Assembly: GCA_934204655.1 (NCBI GenBank)
Contig: CAKPZJ010000013.1
Span: forward strand, 1-64,000
DNA: 64,000 bases
Origin: an uncultured Prevotella sp.
Lineage (GTDB): Bacteria > Bacteroidota > Bacteroidia > Bacteroidales > Bacteroidaceae
Direction of reading: 5' to 3'
Shown here in pieces: positions 18,168 to 25,619 of this stretch. Within the stretch, counting starts at the first letter, position 1. Each line of letters opens with the position of its first letter. A model generated the notes under the pieces. That model saw nothing but the letters and a program-made list of their open reading frames with translations, had not been told where the DNA came from and made no database searches. A program made the translations under genes and the position numbers.

Positions 18168-18198
18168 TTTGTTTTTCCTACCATTTACACTACCTTTA
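18168..18198 (+). promoter_or_regulatory. promoter of the mini secreted protein
   Basis: TTTG at 18168-18171, a 19-base spacer and TACCTTTA at 18191-18198. Only the last base departs from the consensus. Confidence 0.6.
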
Positions 18199-18218
18199 CA
18201 ACCCTAAAGAGCATATAA

Positions 18219-18626
18219 ATGATGAAACGCATAATTCTATCCGTCATAGCGGTATGCACCGGGGTCAGTACCTGGGGCGCAGCGGGCGACTATATCACGT
18301 TCAGAATGAACGACACACAGCACAGTGAGGTGAGCTTTGCCGTGGGGCAACAGGTTGACCGACTGGTGTTTAGCGCTGGCAAGCTGCTGGCGCAAAAGGG
18401 CCAGCAGGTGGTAAAGAGCTTTGACCAGGCAGCCCTCAGCCGCCTCTACTTTACCAGCACACCTACCGCCATCACGCTTCCCACTACGGCCGAAACCACA
18501 GCCGAGGGCCTGGTATATGGTCTTGACGGCACGCTCCGTGGCAACGCCAGTCAGATAAAAACGTTGCCCAAGGGAGTTTACATCCTCCGCCAAGGCAACG
18601 TCTCGCATAAGATAATCAGAAGGTAA
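18219..18626 (+). CDS. mini secreted protein ending in a sorting-like tail
   Basis: The 135-residue protein has a signal peptide (about 1-22), a short beta-rich body and a C-terminus GLVYGLDGTLRG...LPKGVYILRQGNVSHKIIRR. That terminus has the layout of the C-terminal sorting segment of Prevotella secreted proteins. Almost nothing lies between signal and tail, so it may be a small structural or carrier protein. I recognise no catalytic motif. It has its own promoter and ends nine bases from the convergent rsmA gene. Confidence 0.65.
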   Translation: MMKRIILSVIAVCTGVSTWGAAGDYITFRMNDTQHSEVSFAVGQQVDRLVFSAGKLLAQKGQQVVKSFDQAALSRLYFTSTPTAITLPTTAETTAEGLVYGLDGTLRGNASQIKTLPKGVYILRQGNVSHKIIRR

Positions 18627-18635
18627 CGCCGCGGT

Positions 18636-19427
18636 TCAGACCATAAAGGGGGCTACCTGATTGGTAAGTTCTACAAACTGGGCGATGGTAAGCTGCTCGG
18701 GGCGCATGGTCATCAGCGGCCCGGCGAAGAACTCCTCGCCCGGCTTGACGGCTCCGAACATCTGCTTGATGCTCACCCTAAGCATCTTGCGCCTCTGGTT
18801 AAACACAGTCTTAACCAGCCGTTTAAACAAGCGTTCATCGCAACCCAGGTCAGTCACTGCGTTGCGCGTCATGCGTATCACCGCACTCTTAACCTTAGGC
18901 GGTGGATTGAAAACGTTCTCATCTACGGTAAACAAGTACTCCACATCATACCAGGCCTGTATCAGTACCGACAGAATGCCGTACGTCTTGTTGCCCGGTT
19001 GGGCTGCCATGCGCAGGGCCACCTCTCGCTGTATCATGCCGGTACAACATGGGATGAGGTCTTTGTTCTCCAGCATCTTAAAGAATATCTGCGACGATAT
19101 ATCGTAAGGATAATTGCCCGTCAGGACAAACTGCCCACCGCCAAAGATGGTGGTCAGATCCATGCGGAGGAAGTCCTCGCCGATAATGTTGTCCACCAAC
19201 TTGGGGAAGCGGTCGTGCAGATACACCACCGACTCCTTGTCTATCTCCACGGCCTTGACGGGACGCGGCTTAGCCACCAAGTACTGGGTAAGCACGCCCA
19301 TACCAGGCCCTATCTCTAACACGGGCAGATCCGGACAGGCATCTACCGTGTCGGCTATACGCTTGGCGATAGTAAGGTCGGTCAGGAAGTGCTGTCCTAA
19401 GTTCTTCTTGGGTTTTACCTGTTTCAT
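18636..19427 (-). CDS. rsmA: 16S rRNA dimethyladenosine transferase
   Basis: The 263-residue methyltransferase (KsgA) dimethylates two adjacent adenines in helix 45 of 16S rRNA late in 30S assembly. The N-terminal KKNLGQHFL motif, the SAM loop EIGPGMGVLT (about 38-47) and the catalytic motif, here GNYPY at 104-108, are present, as is the C-terminal FNQRRKMLR. It is the last gene of the rsfS-ftsH-cdsA-rsmA cluster, seven bases after cdsA. Confidence 0.95.
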   Translation of the reverse strand: MKQVKPKKNLGQHFLTDLTIAKRIADTVDACPDLPVLEIGPGMGVLTQYLVAKPRPVKAVEIDKESVVYLHDRFPKLVDNIIGEDFLRMDLTTIFGGGQFVLTGNYPYDISSQIFFKMLENKDLIPCCTGMIQREVALRMAAQPGNKTYGILSVLIQAWYDVEYLFTVDENVFNPPPKVKSAVIRMTRNAVTDLGCDERLFKRLVKTVFNQRRKMLRVSIKQMFGAVKPGEEFFAGPLMTMRPEQLTIAQFVELTNQVAPFMV

Positions 19428-19434
19428 ATAGCGC

Positions 19435-20298
19435 TTAGAGAAGGGTTATCGAATAGAGGTAGATAACCGCGGCTGGTATGGCCATAAGCGATGAGTCGAA
19501 GCGGTCCAGCATGCCGCCGTGGCCAGGTAACATACGACCGCTATCCTTGACTCCCAGCGTGCGCTTGAACAGACTTTCGACCAGGTCGCCCCACGTTCCG
19601 AAGACCACGATGACCAGTCCAAGTCCCATCCATGCAGCCACACTCAGACCGGCCATGCCCATCAACCTGTTATCCCAGTAGCCTATCACGGCAGCCACCG
19701 CCACTACCAGCAAGCCGCCTCCTACGCTGCCTTCCCACGTCTTGCCGGGGCTAATACGTGGAAACAGCTTGTGGCGGCCTATCAGTGAACCCGTGCAGTA
19801 GGCTCCAGTGTCGTTAATCCATAGGAATACAAACACCGAGAGGGGCAGCAGAAAGTTGTAGGTAATAAGCCCATCGGGCGACTGCCTGAAGGCGAGCACA
19901 TTAATCATGGCCAGGGGCAGGGCGATGTACATCTGTCCTAACATGGTATAGGCCCAGTCGTTAATGGCATTGGTATTGCGCGCATAGAGTTCGCTGATAA
20001 ACAGGTAGACCACCGTAAGCAGATAGGGCACAAAGACGGCATTGGTCTGGATGTACCCGCTGTTTATGCCAGCCACCGCTATAAAGAAGTACACACCCGC
20101 CACCGTAGAAATAAACCTGTTTACGGCAACATTCTCGACCTGATTAACCAGGCCCGTGTACTCCCACAGGGCCAGGCCCGTGATGAGGGCAAAGAGCAGT
20201 ATCATGGTAAGGGGCTGCATGAACCCCGCCACCATGATGGCCACAAACAGCACACCCGTAATGGCCCTCGTTATAAAGTTCTTCATCTTGTCAGTCAT
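19435..20298 (-). CDS. cdsA: phosphatidate cytidylyltransferase
   Basis: The 287-residue integral membrane enzyme makes CDP-diacylglycerol from CTP and phosphatidic acid. The CdsA signature is complete at the C-terminus: S-x-F-KR-x4-KD-S-G-x2-LPGHGG-x-LDR-x-D. About eight membrane helices are visible. I chose the ATG at 20298 (MTDKMKNFITRAITG), four bases after ftsH. A longer frame would run deep inside ftsH and is Arg/Ser-rich, so it was rejected. The product supplies the phospholipid pathway together with PlsC. Confidence 0.94.
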   Translation of the reverse strand: MTDKMKNFITRAITGVLFVAIMVAGFMQPLTMILLFALITGLALWEYTGLVNQVENVAVNRFISTVAGVYFFIAVAGINSGYIQTNAVFVPYLLTVVYLFISELYARNTNAINDWAYTMLGQMYIALPLAMINVLAFRQSPDGLITYNFLLPLSVFVFLWINDTGAYCTGSLIGRHKLFPRISPGKTWEGSVGGGLLVVAVAAVIGYWDNRLMGMAGLSVAAWMGLGLVIVVFGTWGDLVESLFKRTLGVKDSGRMLPGHGGMLDRFDSSLMAIPAAVIYLYSITLL

Positions 20299-20302
20299 AG
20301 AC

Positions 20303-22432
20303 TTACTCTCCTTTCTTCTCTTCGGGTTCGCCCTGTTGCTGGTCGGGCTGACTGGCCGGGGGCGTGCCCTTGGCGCTACATTTCTCATCAGCCTGGCGAG
20401 CCTGCTGGCTCTCGGCCTGCTGACGCTCATGCTCAGCCTGAGCCTCCTTGACCGCATCGGGCATGTCTTCGAGCTTAGGGGCTGCCGCCTCGTTAGCTTC
20501 AATAATCTCCTCAGAACGACTAACCCACGGGCGCTTGCCGAAAATTTTCTCAACGTCCTCAGCAAAGATTACCTCTTTCTGGAAAAGCAGCTCGGCGAGC
20601 TTACGGTGACCCTCGGCATGCTCGCTGAGTATCTGCTTAGCACGGTCATACTGGCCGTTGATAGTCCGGAGCACCTCCTCGTCCATAATCTTGGCCGTAG
20701 TCTCAGAGTAAGGACGCTGGAACTGGTACTCCTGATTGTTGTAGTAGCAGATATTGGGCAGCTTGTCGCTCATACCGGCATAGGCCACCATGCCGTAGGC
20801 ACTCTTGGTGGCCCGCTCCAGGTCGTTCATGGCCCCGGTAGATATACTGCCACGGAACAGCTCCTCGGCAGCCCGCCCGCCTAACAGGGCGCACATCTCG
20901 TCGAGCATCTCTTCCCTTGTAGTGATGACGCGCTCCTCTGGCAGATACCACGCAGCACCCAGGGCCTGGCCACGGGGTACGATGGTAACCTTGATGAGCG
21001 GGTCGGCGTGCTGGCAGAACCACGATATAGTGGCGTGGCCCGCCTCGTGAATGGCTATGGCCCGTTTCTCCTCGTTGGTCATTACCTTGGTCTTCTTCTC
21101 CAGGCCACCGATGATACGGTCTACGGCATTGAGGAAGTCCTGCTTACCCACGTGCGTGCTATTGTGGCGCGCGGCTATCAGCGCAGCCTCATTACATACA
21201 TTGGCGATGTCGGCGCCCGAGAAGCCAGGGGTCTGCCGGGCCAGGAAGTCTACATCTACGGTATTATCTTTCTTCAGGGGTCTCAGGTGAACGTTGAATA
21301 TAGCCTTGCGCTCGGCCAGGTCGGGCAGGTCTACGTGTATCTGACGGTCAAAGCGGCCTGCGCGCAGCAGGGCCTTGTCCAGCATGTCCACGCGGTTGGT
21401 GGCGGCCAGCACAATGACACCCGAGTTGGTGCCAAAGCCGTCCATCTCGGTAAGCAGGGCATTGAGCGTATTCTCCCGCTCATCGTTGCCACCTGTGGCA
21501 GGGCTCTTGCTACGTGCCCGGCCCACGGCGTCTATCTCATCGATGAAGATGATACATGGGGCTTTCTCCTTGGCCTGGCGGAACACGTCGCGCACACGGC
21601 TGGCACCCACTCCGACGAACATCTCGACGAAGTCGGAACCGCTCATAGAGAAGAAGGGCACGCCCGCCTCGCCTGCCACGGCCTTGGCGAGCAGCGTCTT
21701 ACCCGTTCCGGGCGGCCCTATGAGCAGGGCACCGTGCGGTATCTTTCCACCGAGTTCCGTAAACTTTCCCGGGCTTTTCAGAAATTCCACAATCTCCTCT
21801 ACCTCTTGTTTGGCGCCCTCTTGGCCGGCCACATCCTTGAACGTTACGCCCAGCTCGCCGGCTTTCTCGTACAGCTTGGCCTTACTCTTGCCCACGCTGA
21901 ACACTCCGCCACCTGTGGCGCCGCCTCCGCCCATCCGGCGCATCATAAATATCCATATAGCGATAAGCAGGATGAATGGGCCGAAGCTGTATAACAGGTT
22001 CATCAGTCCGCTATTGTCCTTGCTCTCGTAGTCATAATCCTTGAGTTTGCCACTGCGCTGGGCCGCCAGGAGGAAGTCCTCGACCTTATCGACCGACCCG
22101 TAGTTGACCTTGACGCTCGGGTTCTGTCCCACCTTATCTGCGGGCAGATGGAAGACGGCCGGTATGGCCTTGGGAGCCACGTACATACGCAACTGGCGTT
22201 CATTGTTGTTGATAATGACCTTGCTGGCATATCCCTTGGCCACATACTCCTTAAACTTGGTGTACGTGGCCTCCTGGGTAACGCCCTCTACGCCCAGCAG
22301 GTTGCCTCCGCCCGACAGGGCGAAGAACACCAGGATAACCAGCACGGCTATGTAGAGCCAGTTCATGTTGAACCGGGGCATCTTGGGCTGCTGGTCGCCT
22401 GGCCTATTGTCAAATGGATTGATATTGCTCAT
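20303..22432 (-). CDS. ftsH: ATP-dependent zinc metalloprotease FtsH
   Basis: The 709-residue membrane AAA+ protease degrades misassembled membrane proteins and selected regulators. There are two membrane helices (about 24-42 and 146-164). The ATPase has Walker A GPPGTGKT (239-246), Walker B FIDEID (about 297) and the SRH region. The peptidase has HEAGH at 462-466. The final 60 residues are a Gln/Glu-rich, likely disordered tail. It sits between rsfS and cdsA. The AT-rich repeat motif lies ten bases upstream of its start codon. Confidence 0.96.
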   Translation of the reverse strand: MSNINPFDNRPGDQQPKMPRFNMNWLYIAVLVILVFFALSGGGNLLGVEGVTQEATYTKFKEYVAKGYASKVIINNNERQLRMYVAPKAIPAVFHLPADKVGQNPSVKVNYGSVDKVEDFLLAAQRSGKLKDYDYESKDNSGLMNLLYSFGPFILLIAIWIFMMRRMGGGGATGGGVFSVGKSKAKLYEKAGELGVTFKDVAGQEGAKQEVEEIVEFLKSPGKFTELGGKIPHGALLIGPPGTGKTLLAKAVAGEAGVPFFSMSGSDFVEMFVGVGASRVRDVFRQAKEKAPCIIFIDEIDAVGRARSKSPATGGNDERENTLNALLTEMDGFGTNSGVIVLAATNRVDMLDKALLRAGRFDRQIHVDLPDLAERKAIFNVHLRPLKKDNTVDVDFLARQTPGFSGADIANVCNEAALIAARHNSTHVGKQDFLNAVDRIIGGLEKKTKVMTNEEKRAIAIHEAGHATISWFCQHADPLIKVTIVPRGQALGAAWYLPEERVITTREEMLDEMCALLGGRAAEELFRGSISTGAMNDLERATKSAYGMVAYAGMSDKLPNICYYNNQEYQFQRPYSETTAKIMDEEVLRTINGQYDRAKQILSEHAEGHRKLAELLFQKEVIFAEDVEKIFGKRPWVSRSEEIIEANEAAAPKLEDMPDAVKEAQAEHERQQAESQQARQADEKCSAKGTPPASQPDQQQGEPEEKKGE

Positions 22433-22441
22433 CGTTGTTAC

Positions 22442-22460
22442 TATATATATAATAAGGTGT
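22442..22460 (+). repeat. AT-rich 19-base motif, copy at 22.4 kb
   Basis: Identical to 13045-13063 over all 19 bases. Here it fills most of the 34-base gap between rsfS and ftsH and lies just upstream of the ftsH start on the opposite strand. Confidence 0.65.
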
Positions 22461-22466
22461 GTTTTC

Positions 22467-22826
22467 TCAGTCGATGTCGGCCACGCGGGTTAGGCTGGCG
22501 TCTTCCCACAAGTGCTCCAGGTCGTAGAAGGAGCGAACCTCGGGCAGGAAAATGTGTACCAGCACATCTACAAAGTCGATGGCCACCCACTGGTCGGTCT
22601 CCAGGCCCACCACGCCTACGGGCTTTTCGCCCCACTCCGTACGCACCATGTCGCCCACAGACTCGGCTATGGCCTCAACCTGCGCCGGCGAGTTGCCCTG
22701 GCAAATCACAAAATACTGGGCGATGGCCCCGTCTATCTTACTCAGGTCGGCCACCACTATGCCCGTACCCTTCTTTTCCTGTATCGCTCTGGTTATCGTT
22801 TCAACCAATTCTGCTGCAGTTGTCAT
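22467..22826 (-). CDS. rsfS: ribosome silencing factor RsfS
   Basis: The 119-residue RsfS/Iojap protein binds L14 of the 50S subunit and blocks subunit joining during starvation. The diagnostic DYFVICQG-like segment (AQYFVICQGNS) and the C-terminal WVAIDFVDVLVHIFLPEVRSFYDLEHLW are both present. It is the first gene of the rsfS-ftsH-cdsA-rsmA operon, a common Bacteroidetes arrangement. Confidence 0.94.
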   Translation of the reverse strand: MTTAAELVETITRAIQEKKGTGIVVADLSKIDGAIAQYFVICQGNSPAQVEAIAESVGDMVRTEWGEKPVGVVGLETDQWVAIDFVDVLVHIFLPEVRSFYDLEHLWEDASLTRVADID

Positions 22827-22854
22827 TCAGTCCTTTATCATTATTATTGTTATG

Positions 22855-22862
22855 CAAAGTTA
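22855..22862 (-). promoter_or_regulatory. -7 element of the rsfS operon
   Basis: The minus strand reads TAACTTTG about 29 bases upstream of the rsfS ATG. Confidence 0.65.
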
Positions 22863-22934
22863 CGCCTATTTATCCGAATACGGCACGTTTAGACGACTAA
22901 TTTGATTTTTTTTATGAAAAAACGGGCGATTTGT

Positions 22935-22965
22935 TTGGTCGGTACAGAAAAAATAGCTACCTTTG
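22935..22965 (+). promoter_or_regulatory. promoter of tRNA-Gln
   Basis: TTG at 22935-22937, a 20-base spacer and TACCTTTG at 22958-22965, about 33 bases before the tRNA. Confidence 0.65.
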
Positions 22966-22998
22966 CACTCGCAATCAGGATAATGGTTGTCACAACAA

Positions 22999-23072
22999 TG
23001 GGATATGGTGTAATGGTAACACTACAGATTCTGGTCCTGTCATTCTTGGTTCGAGTCCGAGTATCCCAACCA
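22999..23072 (+). tRNA. tRNA-Gln (anticodon CTG)
   Basis: The cloverleaf can be folded by hand. The acceptor arms are TGGGATA (22999-23005) and TATCCCA (23062-23068). The D stem GTG/CAC follows, then an anticodon loop TTCTGGT (23029-23035) with CTG at 23031-23033, and a T stem CTTGG/CCGAG around TTCGAGT. CCA is encoded at 23070-23072. The last anticodon-stem pair is A-C (23028 with 23036) instead of Watson-Crick. The weak first acceptor pair (T-A) is a glutamine identity feature. The gene has its own promoter and terminator. Confidence 0.92.
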
Positions 23073-23074
23073 AA

Positions 23075-23101
23075 AGCCAAGCACATCAGCTTGGCTTTTT
23101 T
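23075..23101 (+). terminator. intrinsic terminator of tRNA-Gln
   Basis: An eight-base stem AGCCAAGC/GCTTGGCT, extended by A-T pairs, around a six-base loop ACATCA and followed by a run of T. It is a textbook rho-independent terminator. Confidence 0.85.
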
Positions 23102-23225
23102 CGTATCTACCCCACTCACGTCCGCAGCCGCCGCCGCGCGCGCCACCAGTCACAAATTTTGAAACCAGCAACAGCACAGGAGCAGGGAGCCACTCTGGCA
23201 TAACAAAAATTATCATCAAAATCGT

Positions 23226-23397
23226 GAAGGCCGGCCTTTACGTTTCCCGGAGCCGTCTTTAGAGAGCTGGGAGCCACCATTAGGAACGCAAAGACCGGTC
23301 TTTTTATTTCCTGCGACTACCATTGACGTGCAGAAAGTCAGCGCCAGCCCGCAGTGAGCACTTTCTACTTTTTTATCTTTCCACCTTTTTACCTTTC
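23226..23397 (-). repeat. dispersed palindromic repeat, copy B
   Basis: The reverse complement aligns with copy A (14605-14767). An A/G-rich arm (23377-23397 on the plus strand as pyrimidines) is followed by terminal inverted repeats AAGGCCGGCCTTTACG/AAGACCGGTCTTTGCG. Between these lies an internal GGCTCCCAG...CTAAAGACGGCTCC core. An overlapping open frame on the minus strand shares the same translated repeat as copy A and is not a credible gene. Confidence 0.7.
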
Positions 23398-23503
23398 TGG
23401 CGGCCCTGACCGTCCTGACGACCAATCGCTGGGCCAGGGGCAGAAGCAAAAAGAGGGCTGGCCTCAACTAAGAGACCAGCCCTCGCAACAGTTAACCAAT
23501 CAA

Positions 23504-23941
23504 TTACTTCACTTCGATATGCTTAACATTGTCTTTCACGGTAGATGGGGCCACTTTAGGAAGCTCTATCTCAAGGACGCCGTCGCTAACCTTAGCGCTG
23601 ATTTTCTCGCGGTCAACATTATCAGGCAGCTGATAGCTCTGCTGATAGCTGCTATACGAGAACTCGCGGCGCAGATAGTGTTCTTTCTTGTTCTCGTCCT
23701 TGTTCTCAGCCTTGTTCTCAATGGCCACGTTCAGGAAACCGTCCTTGTCTATGTCCATGTGTACCTGCTCCTTCTTCAAGCCAGGCGCGGCGACCTCCAT
23801 GACGTAGGCCTTTTCGTTCTCCTTTACATTGACAGCCGGGGCGGTAGCATTGGTGCGAGCCACGACATCGGTATCAAAGAAATTGTCATTAAACCAACTG
23901 TTCAACCAATTCATTGAGTTATTTCTACGAACTAACAACAT
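23504..23941 (-). CDS. small heat shock protein (Hsp20 family)
   Basis: The 145-residue alpha-crystallin protein is an ATP-independent holdase chaperone. The alpha-crystallin domain covers about 35-125 (VKENEKAYVMEVAAPGLKKEQVHMDID...DGVLEIELPK). An AGGAGGA sequence at 23948-23954 lies six bases before the ATG at 23941. It is a strong Shine-Dalgarno in a genome that mostly lacks them, and it favours this start over the internal Met10. No TAnnTTTG promoter is seen upstream, so an alternative sigma factor is possible. Confidence 0.9.
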   Translation of the reverse strand: MLLVRRNNSMNWLNSWFNDNFFDTDVVARTNATAPAVNVKENEKAYVMEVAAPGLKKEQVHMDIDKDGFLNVAIENKAENKDENKKEHYLRREFSYSSYQQSYQLPDNVDREKISAKVSDGVLEIELPKVAPSTVKDNVKHIEVK

Positions 23942-23954
23942 AATTAATCCTCCT

Positions 23955-24265
23955 ATTTTTAATTCTTATCGTTTATTTTTTGAGCGCCCCGAGCTTGCTC
24001 CAGAGGTTCTTGTGCCTCCTCGGTGTTGCCCTCGGCGTTCACTCTGTCATTATGCAATAGACATGCCCATCCCGGAGATGGTGACAATCTGACAGGCAGC
24101 CGTGCCAATGTGTCACAATAAGCCAATTATTTTAAGCATTGCTGCCAGCGAGGCGGCCCTGACGGCAGTGGCTGTGCCCGCAGCAGCTTACACTCTGTAA
24201 GCAGCCACCCCTACAGGCGGGGGCTCCCCCATGTAAGGAGCCGGAGAAAATATCTGCACTTTTAT
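23955..24265. other. intergenic region between hsp20 and pepT
   Basis: About 310 bases. It holds the hsp20 leader on the left and GC-rich sequence with small imperfect inverted repeats at 24140-24245. I see no gene or known RNA. Confidence 0.4.
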
Positions 24266-24296
24266 TTTGTTTTGCGCCCGATTTATGGTAATTTTG
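24266..24296 (+). promoter_or_regulatory. promoter of pepT
   Basis: TTTG at 24266-24269, a 19-base spacer and TAATTTTG at 24289-24296. Confidence 0.7.
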
Positions 24297-24327
24297 TCAG
24301 TGATAAGTACATTAAACAGAAAAGACT

Positions 24328-25551
24328 ATGAAATTAGTAGACCGCTTTTTAAGCTATACAAAGTTTGATACACAGTCGGCCGAAGACTCGCAGACTGTGC
24401 CGAGCACCCCCAAGCAGCTGATATTTGCCAAATATCTGAAAGAAGAACTGGAAAACGAGGGCCTGGCCGATGTGGAGATGGACGAGATGGGCTACATCTA
24501 CGCCACGCTGAAGGCCAACACCAAGAAGAGCATACCCACCATCGGCTTTATATCGCACTATGATACCAGCACCGACTGCAGCGGGGCCAACATCAAGGCG
24601 CGCATCGTCAAGAACTACGACGGAGGCGACATCGTGCTGTCAGAGGGTATCGTGTCGTCGCCCAAGAAGTTCCCCGAACTGTTGGAGCACCGCGGCGAAG
24701 ACCTCATAGTGACCGATGGCACCACGCTGTTAGGCGCCGATGACAAGGCTGGCATAGCCGAGATAGTAGAGGCCGTGTGCTATCTGCGCGACCACGACGA
24801 GATAAAGCACGGCGACATACGCATAGCCTTCAACCCTGACGAGGAGATAGGTATGGGCGCCCACCACTTCGACGTCGAGAAGTTCGGCTGCGACTGGGCA
24901 TACACCATGGACGGTGGCGACATCGGCGACCTGGAATACGAGAACTTCAACGCTGCCGGCGTCAAGGTCTACATCAAGGGCGTAAGCGTACACACGGGCT
25001 ACGCTAAGGGCAAGATGGTCAATGCAAGCCGCCTGGCCTGCGAGTTTAACGCCCACATCCCTGAGACCGACATCCCCGAGACCACCGAGGGCTACCAGGG
25101 TTTCTACCACCTGCTCGGTATAGAGAGCCACACCGAGGGTGCCAAGCTGAGCTATCTGATACGCGACCACGACCGTGAGAAATTTGAGAATCGTAAGCAG
25201 TTTATCGAGAAGATAGCGCAAGAGATGAACCAGAAGTATGGAGAGGGAACCGTAAGGGTAGAACTGAAGGATCAGTACTACAACATGAAGGAGAAGATAG
25301 ACCCCAATATGCACGTAATAGACATCGTGCTCAAAGCCATGCAGCTGGCGGGCGTCACCCCCAAGGTGGAGCCGATACGCGGAGGTACCGACGGCGCGCA
25401 GCTGAGCTTCCGCGGACTGCCCTGCCCCAACATCTTCGCCGGGGGAGTCAACTTCCACGGGCCATACGAGTTTGTCTCGGTCCAGGTGATGGAGAAGGCG
25501 GTCCAGGTGATTACCCATATCTGCGAGATAACAGCAGCCTACAACGACTAA
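24328..25551 (+). CDS. pepT: peptidase T (tripeptidase)
   Basis: The 407-residue M20 zinc aminopeptidase removes the N-terminal residue from tripeptides in the cytoplasm. The family motifs are SHYDTS (H77, D79), LGADDKAG (bridging Asp about 138), PDEEIG (Glu about 172-173) and the late [17 protein letters not shown] with the C-terminal [15 protein letters not shown]. Length is normal. It has its own promoter and a terminator directly after it. Confidence 0.95.
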   Translation: MKLVDRFLSYTKFDTQSAEDSQTVPSTPKQLIFAKYLKEELENEGLADVEMDEMGYIYATLKANTKKSIPTIGFISHYDTSTDCSGANIKARIVKNYDGGDIVLSEGIVSSPKKFPELLEHRGEDLIVTDGTTLLGADDKAGIAEIVEAVCYLRDHDEIKHGDIRIAFNPDEEIGMGAHHFDVEKFGCDWAYTMDGGDIGDLEYENFNAAGVKVYIKGVSVHTGYAKGKMVNASRLACEFNAHIPETDIPETTEGYQGFYHLLGIESHTEGAKLSYLIRDHDREKFENRKQFIEKIAQEMNQKYGEGTVRVELKDQYYNMKEKIDPNMHVIDIVLKAMQLAGVTPKVEPIRGGTDGAQLSFRGLPCPNIFAGGVNFHGPYEFVSVQVMEKAVQVITHICEITAAYND

Positions 25552-25564
25552 GAGATACACCCAT

Positions 25565-25597
25565 ACTGCCCCGGCCCTCGTCGGGGCAGTTTCTTTT
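25565..25597 (+). terminator. intrinsic terminator of pepT
   Basis: A nine-base perfect stem (25565-25573 with 25582-25590) around an eight-base loop, followed by TTCTTTT. Confidence 0.8.
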
Positions 25598-25619
25598 ATT
25601 CCTATTAACACCAAAGACT

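Noticed and set aside
18636..19427. GNYPY in RsmA instead of the usual NLPY
   Set aside because: The motif family accepts an aromatic residue at that position, and the rest of the enzyme is intact, so it is not evidence of loss of function.
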